Assembly: GCA_964247755.1 (NCBI GenBank)
Contig: CAXTVX010000006.1
Span: 1 to 64,000 of the forward strand
Direction: 5' to 3'
Origin: Lichenicola sp964247755
GTDB lineage: Bacteria > Pseudomonadota > Alphaproteobacteria > Acetobacterales > Acetobacteraceae
DNA length: 64,000 nucleotides
Part shown: one piece after another, positions 22,951 to 32,614 of the stretch
How the letters are laid out: the number at the start of each line of letters is the position of its first letter
How positions within the stretch are numbered: position 1 is the first letter of the stretch
Translations under genes and position numbers: made by a program
Notes under the pieces: model-generated
Databases searched by the model: none
What the model was told of the DNA's origin: nothing
What the model saw: only the letters and a program-made list of their open reading frames with translations

Positions 22951-24363
22951 TCAGAACGGCAGCCTGATCCGCGCGCGCAGGCCACCCAGCGGGCTGCGCT
23001 CCAGCCAGATGTCGCCGCCATGCGCGTGGATGATGTCCCGGGCGATGGTCAGGCCGAGCCCGGTGCCACCGCCCGAGCCGCTCTCGAAGGCGCGGAACAT
23101 CTGCTCGCGCCGGTGGTCGGGGATGCCCGGTCCGTCATCGTCCACCACCACCACCACTGCGCGCGCCTCCGCCACGGCGGCGAGCGCGATCCGGCCGCCA
23201 TGCCGGCGCGCGTTCTCCAGCAGGTTGGTCAGCACCCGCCGGATCGCCCCCTGGCGCAGCACGATGTCGGGCATCGGCGTCGCGGAAACGGACAGCACCA
23301 CGGCACCGGCGCGCGCCGCAGCGGCCGCCACTTCCTCCAGCAGGGCCGGCAGGCATACCGGCTCGGCCTGCTCGGCGCCCTCGCCGCGGGCGAAGGACAG
23401 GTAGCCTTCGATCATGCGGTCCATCTCGGCGACGTCGGACACCATGCCGCCGATGTCGGGAACCAGCGACGCGGCGTCCACCCGGCCGTTCTGCGGCAGC
23501 ATCGCCAGCGTCAGGCGCAGCCGGGTCAGGGGCGTACGCAGGTCGTGCGACACGCCGGCCAGCATCGCCGTGCGCTGCGCCACGAAGCGCAGGATCCGCT
23601 CCTGCATCCGGTTGAAGGCGCCCGCCGCCTTGCGCACCTCCTGCGCGCCTTCCGGCCGGATCGGCCCGGGATCGCGCCCCATGCCGAACGCTTCCGCCGC
23701 CCGCGCCAGCCGGCGAATCGCCCGCACCTGGTTGCGCATGAACAGGGCCGCGATGCCGAACAACAGCAGCGCGCTGCCCGCCACCCAGGTCACGAAGATC
23801 CAGATCGGGCCGACGTCCAGCCGCTTGCGCGGTGCCGCCACGTCCAGCACCCCGTCCGGAAGCTGGATGTGGATCGAGACGGTGTGCGGATCCGAGATCC
23901 AGTCGACGCTGAACGGCAGGCCGACCTGCTGCAGCGCCGCTGCCAGGTCCTCGTCCATCGGACCGAGCACGTTGGTCGAGCCGCGGGTCAGCAGGTGCGC
24001 ATGCGGGCGCATGGTCATGCCGAGCTGGAACTGGGTGGCAGCACTCTGCAGCAGCCAGTCGCGATCCGCCTTGCGGCGGGTGCGCTCCAGCAGCAGCACC
24101 GTTTCCGTGACTTCCCCGCTGACCGCGGCCGACAGCCTGCGCGACACCACGTCGAGGTGGCTGCCGTAGAACAGTTCCAGCGAGATGCTCTGGGTCACCA
24201 GCAGCGGGATCAGCAGGATCAGCAGGGAGCGGCCGAGCAGCGAGCGTGGCAGCATGCGGCGCACCGGCCGGTCGAGGCGCAGGCGCCAGGGGATCCGGAA
24301 CCTCCGGCGCGAGCCGGCCGGCACCGGTTCCGGCGGCAGCAGGGGCTGCCCGGCGCGGATCAC
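22951..24363 (-). CDS. Sensor histidine kinase (EnvZ-like, HAMP + HisKA + HATPase)
   Basis: 470 residues from a GTG start. It has TM1 at about 43-65, a periplasmic region of about 120 residues, TM2 at about 187-209, a HAMP linker, then HisKA with phospho-acceptor His273 in GVSHDLRTPLTRLRL. The ATPase motifs are NLLENARRH (N box), DDDGPGIP (G1) and GTGLGLTIARDII (G2). The order and motifs resemble EnvZ and RstB-type kinases. The response regulator gene ends 15 bases upstream, so they form a pair. The stimulus is unknown. Confidence 0.93.
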   Translation of the reverse strand: MIRAGQPLLPPEPVPAGSRRRFRIPWRLRLDRPVRRMLPRSLLGRSLLILLIPLLVTQSISLELFYGSHLDVVSRRLSAAVSGEVTETVLLLERTRRKADRDWLLQSAATQFQLGMTMRPHAHLLTRGSTNVLGPMDEDLAAALQQVGLPFSVDWISDPHTVSIHIQLPDGVLDVAAPRKRLDVGPIWIFVTWVAGSALLLFGIAALFMRNQVRAIRRLARAAEAFGMGRDPGPIRPEGAQEVRKAAGAFNRMQERILRFVAQRTAMLAGVSHDLRTPLTRLRLTLAMLPQNGRVDAASLVPDIGGMVSDVAEMDRMIEGYLSFARGEGAEQAEPVCLPALLEEVAAAAARAGAVVLSVSATPMPDIVLRQGAIRRVLTNLLENARRHGGRIALAAVAEARAVVVVVDDDGPGIPDHRREQMFRAFESGSGGGTGLGLTIARDIIHAHGGDIWLERSPLGGLRARIRLPF

Positions 24364-24378
24364 GGCGGCGGCCGCCGG

Positions 24379-25086
24379 TCAGGTCCCGGGCCGCAGGACG
24401 TAGCCGCGGCCGCGCACCGTGTGCAGGAACCGCGGCTCGCGCGGGTCGGCCTCGATGCGCCGGCGCAGCCGCGTCACCTGCACGTCGATCGCCCGCTCGC
24501 CGGCCTCGTCCATCTCCAGCGTGCGTGCGATCGCCTCGCGCGACAGCACCTCGCCCGGATGGCGCGCCAGCACCGTGAGCAGCGCCGACTCGCCGCCGGT
24601 CAGGTGCACCGTTCCGTCCGCGCCCTCCAGCAGCCCGCGCACCGGGTCGAACTCCATCGCACCCAGGCGCACCGGCCGGGCGTTCTCGGTCGGCGCCGGC
24701 GGCCCGATCCGGCGCAGCAGCGCGCGCAGCCGGAGCAGCAGCTCGCGCGGCTCGAACGGCTTGCCGAGATAGTCGTCCGACCCCGCTTCCAGCCCGGCGA
24801 TCCGGTCCTGCGGCTCGCCGCGCGCGGTCAGCAGCAGGATCGGCATGTCGTGGCCGTCCTCGCGCAGCGCGCGCGTCAGTTGCAGGCCGGTTTCACCCGG
24901 CATGGTCACGTCGAGCACCATCAGGTCCGGCTGCATCGAACCCAGCAGCCGCCGGGCGTCGCCGGCGCTGCCGGCGGTCGAGACCCGGAACCCCTGGCCG
25001 AGGAGGTAGCGCTGCAGCAGGCTGCGCAGCGGCGCGTCGTCGTCAACCACCAGGACATGGGCCGCCTCCGCGTCGGTCCCGCCCAT
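24379..25086 (-). CDS. OmpR-family response regulator
   Basis: 235 residues: receiver domain with VVDDD (13-17), phospho-acceptor Asp59 in LMVLDVTMPG and Lys in YLGKPFEP, then a winged-helix domain (LTGGESALLTVLARHPGEVLSREAI, RAIDVQVTRLRRRIE, RGRGYVL). It should receive phosphate from the kinase encoded just downstream and bind DNA. Its start codon overlaps the MarR-type gene stop by 1 base (TGATG), so MarR, regulator and kinase are one operon. In related bacteria this trio also neighbours ilvE. Confidence 0.94.
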   Translation of the reverse strand: MGGTDAEAAHVLVVDDDAPLRSLLQRYLLGQGFRVSTAGSAGDARRLLGSMQPDLMVLDVTMPGETGLQLTRALREDGHDMPILLLTARGEPQDRIAGLEAGSDDYLGKPFEPRELLLRLRALLRRIGPPAPTENARPVRLGAMEFDPVRGLLEGADGTVHLTGGESALLTVLARHPGEVLSREAIARTLEMDEAGERAIDVQVTRLRRRIEADPREPRFLHTVRGRGYVLRPGT

Positions 25087-25661
25087 CAGCCAGCACTCCG
25101 GCGCAGCACCGGCGGTGGCGTCTCCTGCGGCTCCAGCAGGCGTCGCGTGTCCTCGTCCATCACCCCGCGCATGACGCGCCGGAACCCGTCCACCGCGGTG
25201 CCGCCCGCGTCGCGATAGGCCGACACCATGCGCTCGCGCTGCCGCTCGAACAGGCGGCGCTCCAGCGCCCGGCCGGCTTCGGTCAGGCTCAGCAGCCGCT
25301 GCCTCCGGTCGCGTGGTCCGGGAACCTGCAGCACGTAGCCGCGCGCGAGCAGCTCGCCCAGCACACGCGCCAGGCTCTGCTTGGTGATCCGCAGCAGCGC
25401 CAGCAGCTCGCTCACCGCGATCCCGGGCCTTCGCCCGACGAAGTGCAGCGCGCGGTGATGCGCCCGGCCCAGCCCAAGCTCGGCCAGGATCGCGTCCGCC
25501 GATGCGGTCAGGTCGCGATAGGCGAAGAAGAACAGGTCCTGCGCTAGGCGCATCTGCTCCTCGCGCAGGAACAGCAGCCCGGTGCCGGCGCCGTTCTCGC
25601 CCTGTCCGCCCGGACGGGGGGCTCCCAACCCGTGCGGACCCGTCTTCTGCTCCATTCCCAT
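25086..25661 (-). CDS. MarR-family transcriptional regulator
   Basis: 191 residues with a winged helix at about 60-140: HHRALHFVGRRPGIAVSELLALLRITKQSLARVLGELLARGYVLQVPGPRDRRQRLLSLTEAG, which includes the DxRxR wing. The N-terminal 30 residues are polar and variable; an alternative ATG lies at 25655. It heads an operon with the two-component genes and is divergent from ilvE. Inverted repeats in the 101-base gap could be its operator. No ligand can be predicted. Confidence 0.9.
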   Translation of the reverse strand: MGMEQKTGPHGLGAPRPGGQGENGAGTGLLFLREEQMRLAQDLFFFAYRDLTASADAILAELGLGRAHHRALHFVGRRPGIAVSELLALLRITKQSLARVLGELLARGYVLQVPGPRDRRQRLLSLTEAGRALERRLFERQRERMVSAYRDAGGTAVDGFRRVMRGVMDEDTRRLLEPQETPPPVLRRSAG

Positions 25662-25689
25662 CCGCCCGTGCAGCCCTGCGCGGCCGCAG

Positions 25690-25719
25690 TTAAGACAGCT
25701 TCATTGACTTAATGGAAGC
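25690..25719. promoter_or_regulatory. Possible MarR operator between marR-type gene and ilvE
   Basis: Two overlapping inverted repeats: TTAAG (25690-25694) with CTTAA (25708-25712), and GCTTC (25698-25702) with GAAGC (25715-25719). A -35-like TTGACT at 25704-25709 points toward ilvE. The segment is unusually AT-rich for this window. Its position between divergent genes suggests autoregulation and/or ilvE control, which is inference. Confidence 0.4.
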
Positions 25720-25762
25720 GGCCTTTTAGGCATCCGGGAGCGCTGGCAGAAGGACACCGTGC

Positions 25763-26665
25763 ATGACCCTGGTTCCGTTCGACGACCGCGACGGCTCGAT
25801 CTGGTGGGACGGAAAGCTGATCCCCTGGCGCGATGCGAAGCTGCACGTGCTGTCGCATGGGCTGCACTATGCCAGCGCGGTGTTCGAGGGCGAGCGGGCC
25901 TATTCGGGTCACATCTTCAAGCTGCGCGAGCACACCGACCGGCTGATCGAGAGCGGCCGCATCCTCGGCTTCGAGATCCCCTACTCCGCCGACCAGATCG
26001 ACGACGCCTGCCGGCTGGTGCTGGCCGAAAGCGGGCTGACCGACGCCTACATCCGGCCGCTCGCCTGGCGCGGCGCGGAGCAGCTTTCGGTGTCGGCGCA
26101 GCAGACCAGCATCCACCTGATGGTGGCGGTGTGGGCCTGGCCGAACCTGTTCGGCGCCGACCGGATGAAGGGGGTGCGGCTCGGCATGGGCGCGTGGAAG
26201 CGGCCACATCCCGAGACGGCGCCGATCCGCTCCAAGGCGGCCGGGCTGTACATGATCGGCACCATGTCCAAGCACGCGGCCGAGGCGGAAGGGTTCAACG
26301 ACGCCCTGATGCTGGACTGGCGCGGCCAGGTGTCGGAGGCCACGGGGGCCAACATCTTCTTCGTCATCGACGGTGCGCTGCACACTCCGATCCCCGATTG
26401 CTTCCTCGACGGCATCACCCGTCGCACGGTGATCGCGCTGGCGCACAAGCGACAGATCCCGGTGGTCGAGCGGGTGATCATGCCCGACGAGATGGCGGGA
26501 GCGACGGAGGTGTTCCTGGCCGGCAGCGCCGCCGAGGTGACGCCGGTGCGGCAGATCGGCACACTCGAGTTCGCCCCCGGCCCGGTCACCGAGACGCTGC
26601 TGCGCGACTACGAGGCGCTGGTGCGCATGTCGCCGGACGAGGTGCGGACCCGGCTCGCCGCCTGA
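25763..26665 (+). CDS. ilvE: Branched-chain amino acid aminotransferase
   Basis: 300 residues of PLP fold type IV. FEGERAY (41-47), Lys158 in IRSKAAGLY as the PLP-binding lysine, VSEATGANIFF and LDGITRRTVI are IlvE signatures. It interconverts Leu, Ile and Val with their 2-oxo acids using glutamate. The start MTLVPFDDRDG precedes the conserved IWWDGKLIPW strand. It is divergent from the MarR operon. leuBDC occur 3 kb away, but not in the same transcript. Confidence 0.94.
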   Translation: MTLVPFDDRDGSIWWDGKLIPWRDAKLHVLSHGLHYASAVFEGERAYSGHIFKLREHTDRLIESGRILGFEIPYSADQIDDACRLVLAESGLTDAYIRPLAWRGAEQLSVSAQQTSIHLMVAVWAWPNLFGADRMKGVRLGMGAWKRPHPETAPIRSKAAGLYMIGTMSKHAAEAEGFNDALMLDWRGQVSEATGANIFFVIDGALHTPIPDCFLDGITRRTVIALAHKRQIPVVERVIMPDEMAGATEVFLAGSAAEVTPVRQIGTLEFAPGPVTETLLRDYEALVRMSPDEVRTRLAA

Positions 26666-26675
26666 TCCGCCCGCA

Positions 26676-27323
26676 TCAGCCGGCGGGCGACAGGCGCCGG
26701 CCGAGGCTGCCGATGCGGGCCACGTCCGCCAGCCGGCGGTCCAGGAACGCCTCGGTGTCCGGACCGCCGCCGCGACGCAGCCAGTAGAGCAGCGTCGCGG
26801 AGTACACCCCTGCCAGCAGCGCGCGCTTGCTGTACCAGCTGAAGCCGGTGGCAGTGTCGCCGGCCGCCAGCCAGAGCGTGTCCACGGTGCGCAGCAGGCT
26901 GCGGGCGGCGGCGGGCCGGTTGCCCGGGAGCGACAACAGCGACAGGCCGCGGCGGATCGCCTCGCGGTCCGGCTCCGCCTGGTCCAGGCGCGCCAGCAGC
27001 AGCGCCCGCACCCGCCGGCTCAACCTGGTCTCCGCGGTCGGCGTCGCGGCCATGGTGGCGTCGGCGAGTGCGCTGTGCGTTTCCACCATCTCCACCGGGC
27101 CGCCGGGGAACAGCAGGTCGGCATCCGGTCCGGCGGCCTGGCGGAGTGCGCGCACGGTCCAGCCGAGTTCCGGCACCAGCGGCAGCATCGCCCGGATCGC
27201 CCCGTCGCGCGCCGGGTCCGGTTCCAGCGGCGGCGCGAGCCCGCTGTTCGCCAGGTCGACCAGCGCGGACACGCCGGCGGCCAGCGGAACCGCCGACCTC
27301 AGCGCCGTGGCCAGCCGGGTCAC
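26676..27323 (-). CDS. COQ9-family protein (ubiquinone biosynthesis; 'rpsU-divergently transcribed')
   Basis: 215 residues from GTG. The C-terminal half carries the COQ9 signature SWYSKRALLAGVYSATLLYWLRR and the FLDRRLADVARIG helix. COQ9 binds lipids and presents intermediates to COQ7 in ubiquinone synthesis in eukaryotes; bacterial members are assumed to act likewise. The start codon overlaps the def stop by 3 bases. The rpsU gene runs divergently just beyond def, the context that gave the bacterial family its name. Confidence 0.85.
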   Translation of the reverse strand: MTRLATALRSAVPLAAGVSALVDLANSGLAPPLEPDPARDGAIRAMLPLVPELGWTVRALRQAAGPDADLLFPGGPVEMVETHSALADATMAATPTAETRLSRRVRALLLARLDQAEPDREAIRRGLSLLSLPGNRPAAARSLLRTVDTLWLAAGDTATGFSWYSKRALLAGVYSATLLYWLRRGGGPDTEAFLDRRLADVARIGSLGRRLSPAG

Positions 27324-27856
27324 GCGACGACGCCCATGCCGAAGCGGGCGTATTCAGTCTCGAACCCGAGCCGGGTCAGGTCGGTCATGCGCATCGGGTA
27401 CAGGATCCCGTCCAGGTGGTCCTGCTCGTGCTGCAGCACCACCGCCAGGAAGCCGGACGCCTCGCCGGACACAGGCCGGCCGTGCCGGTCCAGCCCGTCG
27501 TAGCGGATGCGCGCCGGCCGCGGCACTGCGCCGCGCAGGCCGGGGATCGACAGGCAGCCTTCGGTCTGCGTCGCCATCTCGTCGCCAATCGGGGTCAGCA
27601 CCGGGTTGATCAGCGCGTCCACCTCGCGCGGCGGGTCATCGGGACCTGCGCTGCGCTGTGCCGGCACGTGGTAGACGAACAGCCGCAACGGCACGTGCAC
27701 CTGGGGGGCGGCGAGCCCGGCGCCGGCCGCGTCGTGCATGGTCTCGATCATGTCCTCGATCAGCTGCCTGATCGCAGGCCCTGTCGGGTCCTGCACCGGC
27801 TCCGCCTGTCCCAGCAGCACCGGATGACCCATGCGCGCGATCTTCAACAAGGCCAT
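27320..27856 (-). CDS. def: Peptide deformylase
   Basis: 178 residues. The three motifs are GAGLAAPQV (45-53), EGCLSIPG with metal ligand Cys101, and QHEQDHLDG with His143, Glu144 and His147. It removes the formyl group from new polypeptides. The first motif has GAGL where most have GVGL/GIGL, as in some type 2-like or secondary deformylases. The ATG at 27856 matches the usual N-terminus; an ATG three codons earlier is also possible. It precedes coq9 with overlapping codons. Confidence 0.94.
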   Translation of the reverse strand: MALLKIARMGHPVLLGQAEPVQDPTGPAIRQLIEDMIETMHDAAGAGLAAPQVHVPLRLFVYHVPAQRSAGPDDPPREVDALINPVLTPIGDEMATQTEGCLSIPGLRGAVPRPARIRYDGLDRHGRPVSGEASGFLAVVLQHEQDHLDGILYPMRMTDLTRLGFETEYARFGMGVVA

Positions 27857-27917
27857 GACGATCATCCTCGGTGGGAAATGGGCAACCCGACACGACGCCG
27901 CTTCCGTCCCGCGGCGA

Positions 27918-27947
27918 TTGTGCACCGGGACGGCGTTGTGCTATAGC
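27918..27947 (+). promoter_or_regulatory. Candidate sigma-70 promoter for rpsU
   Basis: TTGTGC (27918-27923) and TATAGC (27942-27947) are separated by 18 bases in the 188-base gap between divergent def and rpsU. The boxes fit -35/-10 elements with a leader of roughly 90 bases before the rpsU start. No experimental support is available; the match is moderate. Confidence 0.4.
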
Positions 27948-28044
27948 CCCCGCCTCTTCGGATCCCGCGTCGGCGGTGCCCGGACCAGACACGTCGGCGC
28001 CCCCCAACGCGGCGTTGGACACCCGATCAGGAGTTCATGGCACA

Positions 28045-28248
28045 GTGCAGGTTCTCGTCCGCGACAACAACGTCGACCAGGCGCTCAAGGCGCTCAAGAA
28101 GAAGATGCAGCGTGAGGGCATCTTCCGCGAGATGAAGCTGCGCCGGCACTACGAGAAGCCGTCCGAGCGACGCGCCCGCGAGGCGGCCGAGGCTGTGCGC
28201 CGCGCCCGCAAGATGGAGCGCAAGCGCCTGGAGCGTGAGGGCTTCTGA
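28045..28248 (+). CDS. rpsU: 30S ribosomal protein S21
   Basis: 67 residues, MQVLVRDNNVDQALKALKKK..., ending in the basic helix RKMERKRLEREGF. S21 assists mRNA binding by the 30S subunit. The start is GTG at 28045, with AGGAG at 28029-28033. An ATG at 28037 is out of frame and cannot be used. A clear terminator follows the stop. Confidence 0.96.
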   Translation: MQVLVRDNNVDQALKALKKKMQREGIFREMKLRRHYEKPSERRAREAAEAVRRARKMERKRLEREGF

Positions 28249-28274
28249 CAGCCGGACGCATAGGACGCCTATCG

Positions 28275-28309
28275 GGCCGCAACCGGATCATCCCGGCTGC
28301 GGCCTTTTT
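28275..28309 (+). terminator. Rho-independent terminator after rpsU
   Basis: GGCCGC-A-ACCGG (from 28275) pairs with CCGG-CTGCGGCC (to 28304), followed by TTTTT (28305-28309). The T-tract is on the plus strand, so it ends the rpsU transcript. The stem may also help stop convergent leuB transcription, though that strand has no T-run. Confidence 0.85.
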
Positions 28310-28327
28310 CTTCTCGCGGCCCGTGCG

Positions 28328-29440
28328 TCAGGCGACGAGCTTGTCCAACTCGCGCAACACTGCCTCGCCCATCACCACGGTGCCGACGCGGGCCTTGCCA
28401 GGGCTCATGATGTCGGCGGTGCGCAGGCCGGTGCCGAGCACGTTGACGCAGGCCTGCTCCACCAGACGGGCCTCGTCGTCGAGCCCGAAGGAATAGCGCA
28501 GCAGCATCGCCAGGCTGAGGATCTGCGCGAGCGGATTGGCCTGGCCGGTTCCGGCGATGTCGGGCGCGCTGCCATGGATCGGCTCGTACAGCGCCGGCCG
28601 CCGCCCGTCCGCGTTGAGCGTGCCCAGGGTGGCCGAGGGCAGCATGCCGAGACTGCCGGTCAGCATGGAGGCGAGGTCCGACAGCAGGTCGCCGAACAGG
28701 TTGCCGGTGACGATCACGTCGAACTGGCGCGGGTTGCGCACCAGCTGCATGGCGCAGTTGTCGGCGAGCATGTGGGTCAGCGCCACGTCGGGGTAGTCTC
28801 GCGCGCGCAGCGCAGTGACCACCTGCCGCCACAGCAGGCCGCTCTCCATCACGTTGCTCTTCTCCACCGAGCACACGGCGTTGCCGCGCTGGCGCGCCAG
28901 TTCGAACGCGACGCGGGCCACGCGCTCGATCTCGCCGGTGTCGTAGACCTCGGTGTTCACGCCGCGGCGCGAGCCGTCCGGCAGCGTCTCGATGCCGCGA
29001 GGGGTGCCGAAATAGATGCCGCCGACGGTCTCGCGCACGATCATGAGGTCGAGGCCGCGTATCACCTCGGGCTTCAGCGTGCTGGCCTCGACCAGGGGGT
29101 CGAGCACGGTGGCCGGGCGAAGGTTGGCGAACAGGCCGAGCTCCTGGCGCAGGCGCAGGATCGCCACCTCCGGACGGTTCTCGAAGGCGACCTTATCCCA
29201 GCCGGGACCGCCCACCGCGCCGAACAGCACCGCGTCGGCGGCACGCGCTGCCTCGATCACCGAGTCGCGGATCGGCACGCCGTAGGCGTCAATCGAGGCG
29301 CCGCCGACCAAATCCTCGCTGATGTCGAAGCTGATGCCGCGGCGACGGCCGAGCCAGCCGACCACCCGCCCCGCCTCGCGCATCACCTCCGGCCCAATCC
29401 CATCGCCGGGAAGCACCAGCAGCTTCTTGTTCAGCACCAT
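28328..29440 (-). CDS. leuB: 3-isopropylmalate dehydrogenase
   Basis: 370 residues. LVLPGDGIGPEVM (8-20), the substrate-binding IVRETVGGIYFG, SNVMESGLLWR, DNCAMQLVRNP and HGSAPDIAGTGQANPLAQILSLAMLL are all present. It oxidises and decarboxylates 3-isopropylmalate to 2-oxoisocaproate with NAD in leucine synthesis. It is the last gene of the leuC-leuD-leuB series, 31 bases after leuD. Confidence 0.97.
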   Translation of the reverse strand: MVLNKKLLVLPGDGIGPEVMREAGRVVGWLGRRRGISFDISEDLVGGASIDAYGVPIRDSVIEAARAADAVLFGAVGGPGWDKVAFENRPEVAILRLRQELGLFANLRPATVLDPLVEASTLKPEVIRGLDLMIVRETVGGIYFGTPRGIETLPDGSRRGVNTEVYDTGEIERVARVAFELARQRGNAVCSVEKSNVMESGLLWRQVVTALRARDYPDVALTHMLADNCAMQLVRNPRQFDVIVTGNLFGDLLSDLASMLTGSLGMLPSATLGTLNADGRRPALYEPIHGSAPDIAGTGQANPLAQILSLAMLLRYSFGLDDEARLVEQACVNVLGTGLRTADIMSPGKARVGTVVMGEAVLRELDKLVA

Positions 29441-29471
29441 GCGCGGTGTATGTCCTGCGGGAGAAAAGGCG

Positions 29472-30094
29472 TCAGGTGACAGGGATGCCGTGCATCCAGG
29501 GCCTGGACTGCACGCGGTCCTGCTCGAAGCGGTCGATCGCCTCCTCGTGCTGGAGGGTCTGGCCGATGTCGTCCAGGCCCTCCAGCAGCAGGTGCCGGCG
29601 CAGCGGATCGACGGCGAACGGCACCTCCTGCCCGTCCGGGCGCACCACCACCTCCCGCTGGAGGTCGACGGTCAGCCGGCTGTTGGCGCCGCCGGCCGCG
29701 TCCTGCATCAGCAGGTCGCACACCTCGCGCGGCAGCCGGATCGGCAGGATGCCGTTCTTGAAGCAGTTGTTGTGGAAGATGTCTGCGAAAGAGGGCGCGA
29801 TCACGCAGCGTATGCCGAAATCCAGCAATGCCCAGGGCGCGTGCTCCCGGGACGAGCCGCAGCCGAAGTTCTCGTAGGTGACCAGGATCTGCGCCGCCCT
29901 GTACGGCTCGCGGTTCAGCACGAAATCGGGCTTCTCCGACCCGTCGGCGTTGTAGCGCATGGCGTCGAACGCGTTCCGCCCCAGGCCGGTGCGCCCGATC
30001 GTCTTGAGGAACCGGGAGGGGATGATCTTGTCGGTGTCGACGTTGGCTTGCGGCAGCGGCGCAGCGACAGCGGTGAGGACGGTGAACGGCTCCA

Positions 30095-30095
<1 letters not shown>
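29472..30095 (-). CDS. leuD: 3-isopropylmalate dehydratase small subunit
   Basis: 207 residues. NVDTDKIIPSRFLKTI, YENFGCGSSREHAPWALLDFGI and IAPSFADIFHNNCFKNGILPI define LeuD of the bacterial LeuCD type. With LeuC it isomerises 2-isopropylmalate to 3-isopropylmalate. Its ATG overlaps the leuC stop by one base (TGATG), so the two subunits are translationally coupled, consistent with equimolar assembly. Confidence 0.97.
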
Positions 30096-31492
<1,397 letters not shown>

Positions 31493-31514
31493 GACGATCC
31501 TTTCCTTCGGGAAC

Positions 31515-31901
31515 CTACTCGGCGGCGGCGGGCGGCGCGAGCTCGCGCGCCTTTTCGGCGATGCGGGCCGACTTGCCGCGGCGGCCGCGCAGGTAATACA
31601 GCTTCGCGCGGCGCACGTCGCCACGTCGGACCACGAAGATCTCCGCGATGGTCGGCGCGTAGAGCGGGAACACGCGCTCGACGCCCTCGCCGTAGGAGAT
31701 CTTGCGCACGGTGAAGTTGCTGCCGAGACCCTTGTTGGAGCGGGCGATCACCACCCCCTCGTAGGCCTGCACGCGGGTGCGCTCGCCCTCCACCACCTTT
31801 ACCGACACGCGCACGGTGTCTCCCGGTGCGAAACGTGGCACGGCGCGGGCCTCGGTGAGGCGGGCGATCTGCTCGGCCTCGTACTGCTGGATGACGTTCA
31901 T
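31515..31901 (-). CDS. rplS: 50S ribosomal protein L19
   Basis: 128 residues. FAPGDTVRVSVKVVEGERTRVQAYEGVVIARSNKG and FPLYAPTIAEIFVVRRGDVRRAKLYYLRGRRGKSARI are the L19 core, located at the 30S-50S interface. The ATG overlaps the trmD stop by 4 bases. The C-terminal Ala/Pro tail is short. It lies in the order rpsP-rimM-trmD-rplS. Confidence 0.97.
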   Translation of the reverse strand: MNVIQQYEAEQIARLTEARAVPRFAPGDTVRVSVKVVEGERTRVQAYEGVVIARSNKGLGSNFTVRKISYGEGVERVFPLYAPTIAEIFVVRRGDVRRAKLYYLRGRRGKSARIAEKARELAPPAAAE

Positions 31902-32614
31902 GGGTGGAACTCCTTGGAACAATCGGCTGTGGCGGTTCGGGCGGCCCACAGGTCGGGGCGGCGCGTGCGGGTCGCCTCCCTCGCCTGCGCGTCCCGCCAG
32001 GCGGCAATGGCGGCGTGATGGCCGGACAGCAGGACCGGCGGAACCGCCCGCCCCTGCCAGTCGGCGGGCCTGGTGTAGTGCGGGTATTCCAGCAGGCCGT
32101 CGGCGAAACTTTCCTGGGCGGCGCTGTCTTCGGAGCCCATCACGCCGGGAAGCAGGCGGATGCAGGCGTCGAGCAGGACCAGGGCGGCGGGCTCGCCGCC
32201 GGACAGCACGTAGTCGCCGATGCTGAGCTGCTCGGCGTCGCGGGCGTCGAGCACGCGCTCGTCCACGCCCTCGAAGCGGCCGCACAGCACCGTGACGCCG
32301 GGGCCGGCGGCCAGACGGCGGATGTCGGCCTGCCGCAGCGGGCGGCCACGGGGGGTGAGGTAGACCAGGGGTAACGGGTCATCGGCGGCGGCGGCAATCG
32401 CGGCGTCCACCACGTCGGGGCGCAGGACCATGCCGGCGCCGCCGCCGAACGGGGTGTCGTCCACGGCGCGGTGACGGCCGAGGCCATGCCGGCGCAGGTC
32501 ATGGGTATGCAGCGACCAAATTCCTTCGGCGAGAGCGCGCCCGGCCAGGGAATGACCGAGCGGCCCGGGGAACATGTCCGGGAACAGGGTGAGGATCGTG
32601 GCCTGCCAGCTCAT
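31898..32614 (-). CDS. trmD: tRNA (guanine-N1)-methyltransferase
   Basis: 238 residues of the SPOUT class. ILTLFPDMFPGPL, DDTPFGGGAGMVL, VLCGRFEGVDERV, the knot segment SIGDYVLSGGEPAALVL and ESFADGLLEYPHYTRP are present. It methylates G37 of tRNAs with an anticodon-adjacent G, preventing +1 frameshifts. The start overlaps the rimM stop by 4 bases. Length is normal. Confidence 0.97.
   Translation of the reverse strand: MSWQATILTLFPDMFPGPLGHSLAGRALAEGIWSLHTHDLRRHGLGRHRAVDDTPFGGGAGMVLRPDVVDAAIAAAADDPLPLVYLTPRGRPLRQADIRRLAAGPGVTVLCGRFEGVDERVLDARDAEQLSIGDYVLSGGEPAALVLLDACIRLLPGVMGSEDSAAQESFADGLLEYPHYTRPADWQGRAVPPVLLSGHHAAIAAWRDAQAREATRTRRPDLWAARTATADCSKEFHP

Noticed and set aside
23020..25218. 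A 730-codon plus-strand frame across the kinase and regulator genes
   Set aside because: It is antisense to two well-supported two-component genes and shows no protein family signature.
28037..28039. ATG as rpsU start
   Set aside because: Out of frame with S21; the GTG at 28045 restores the conserved start.
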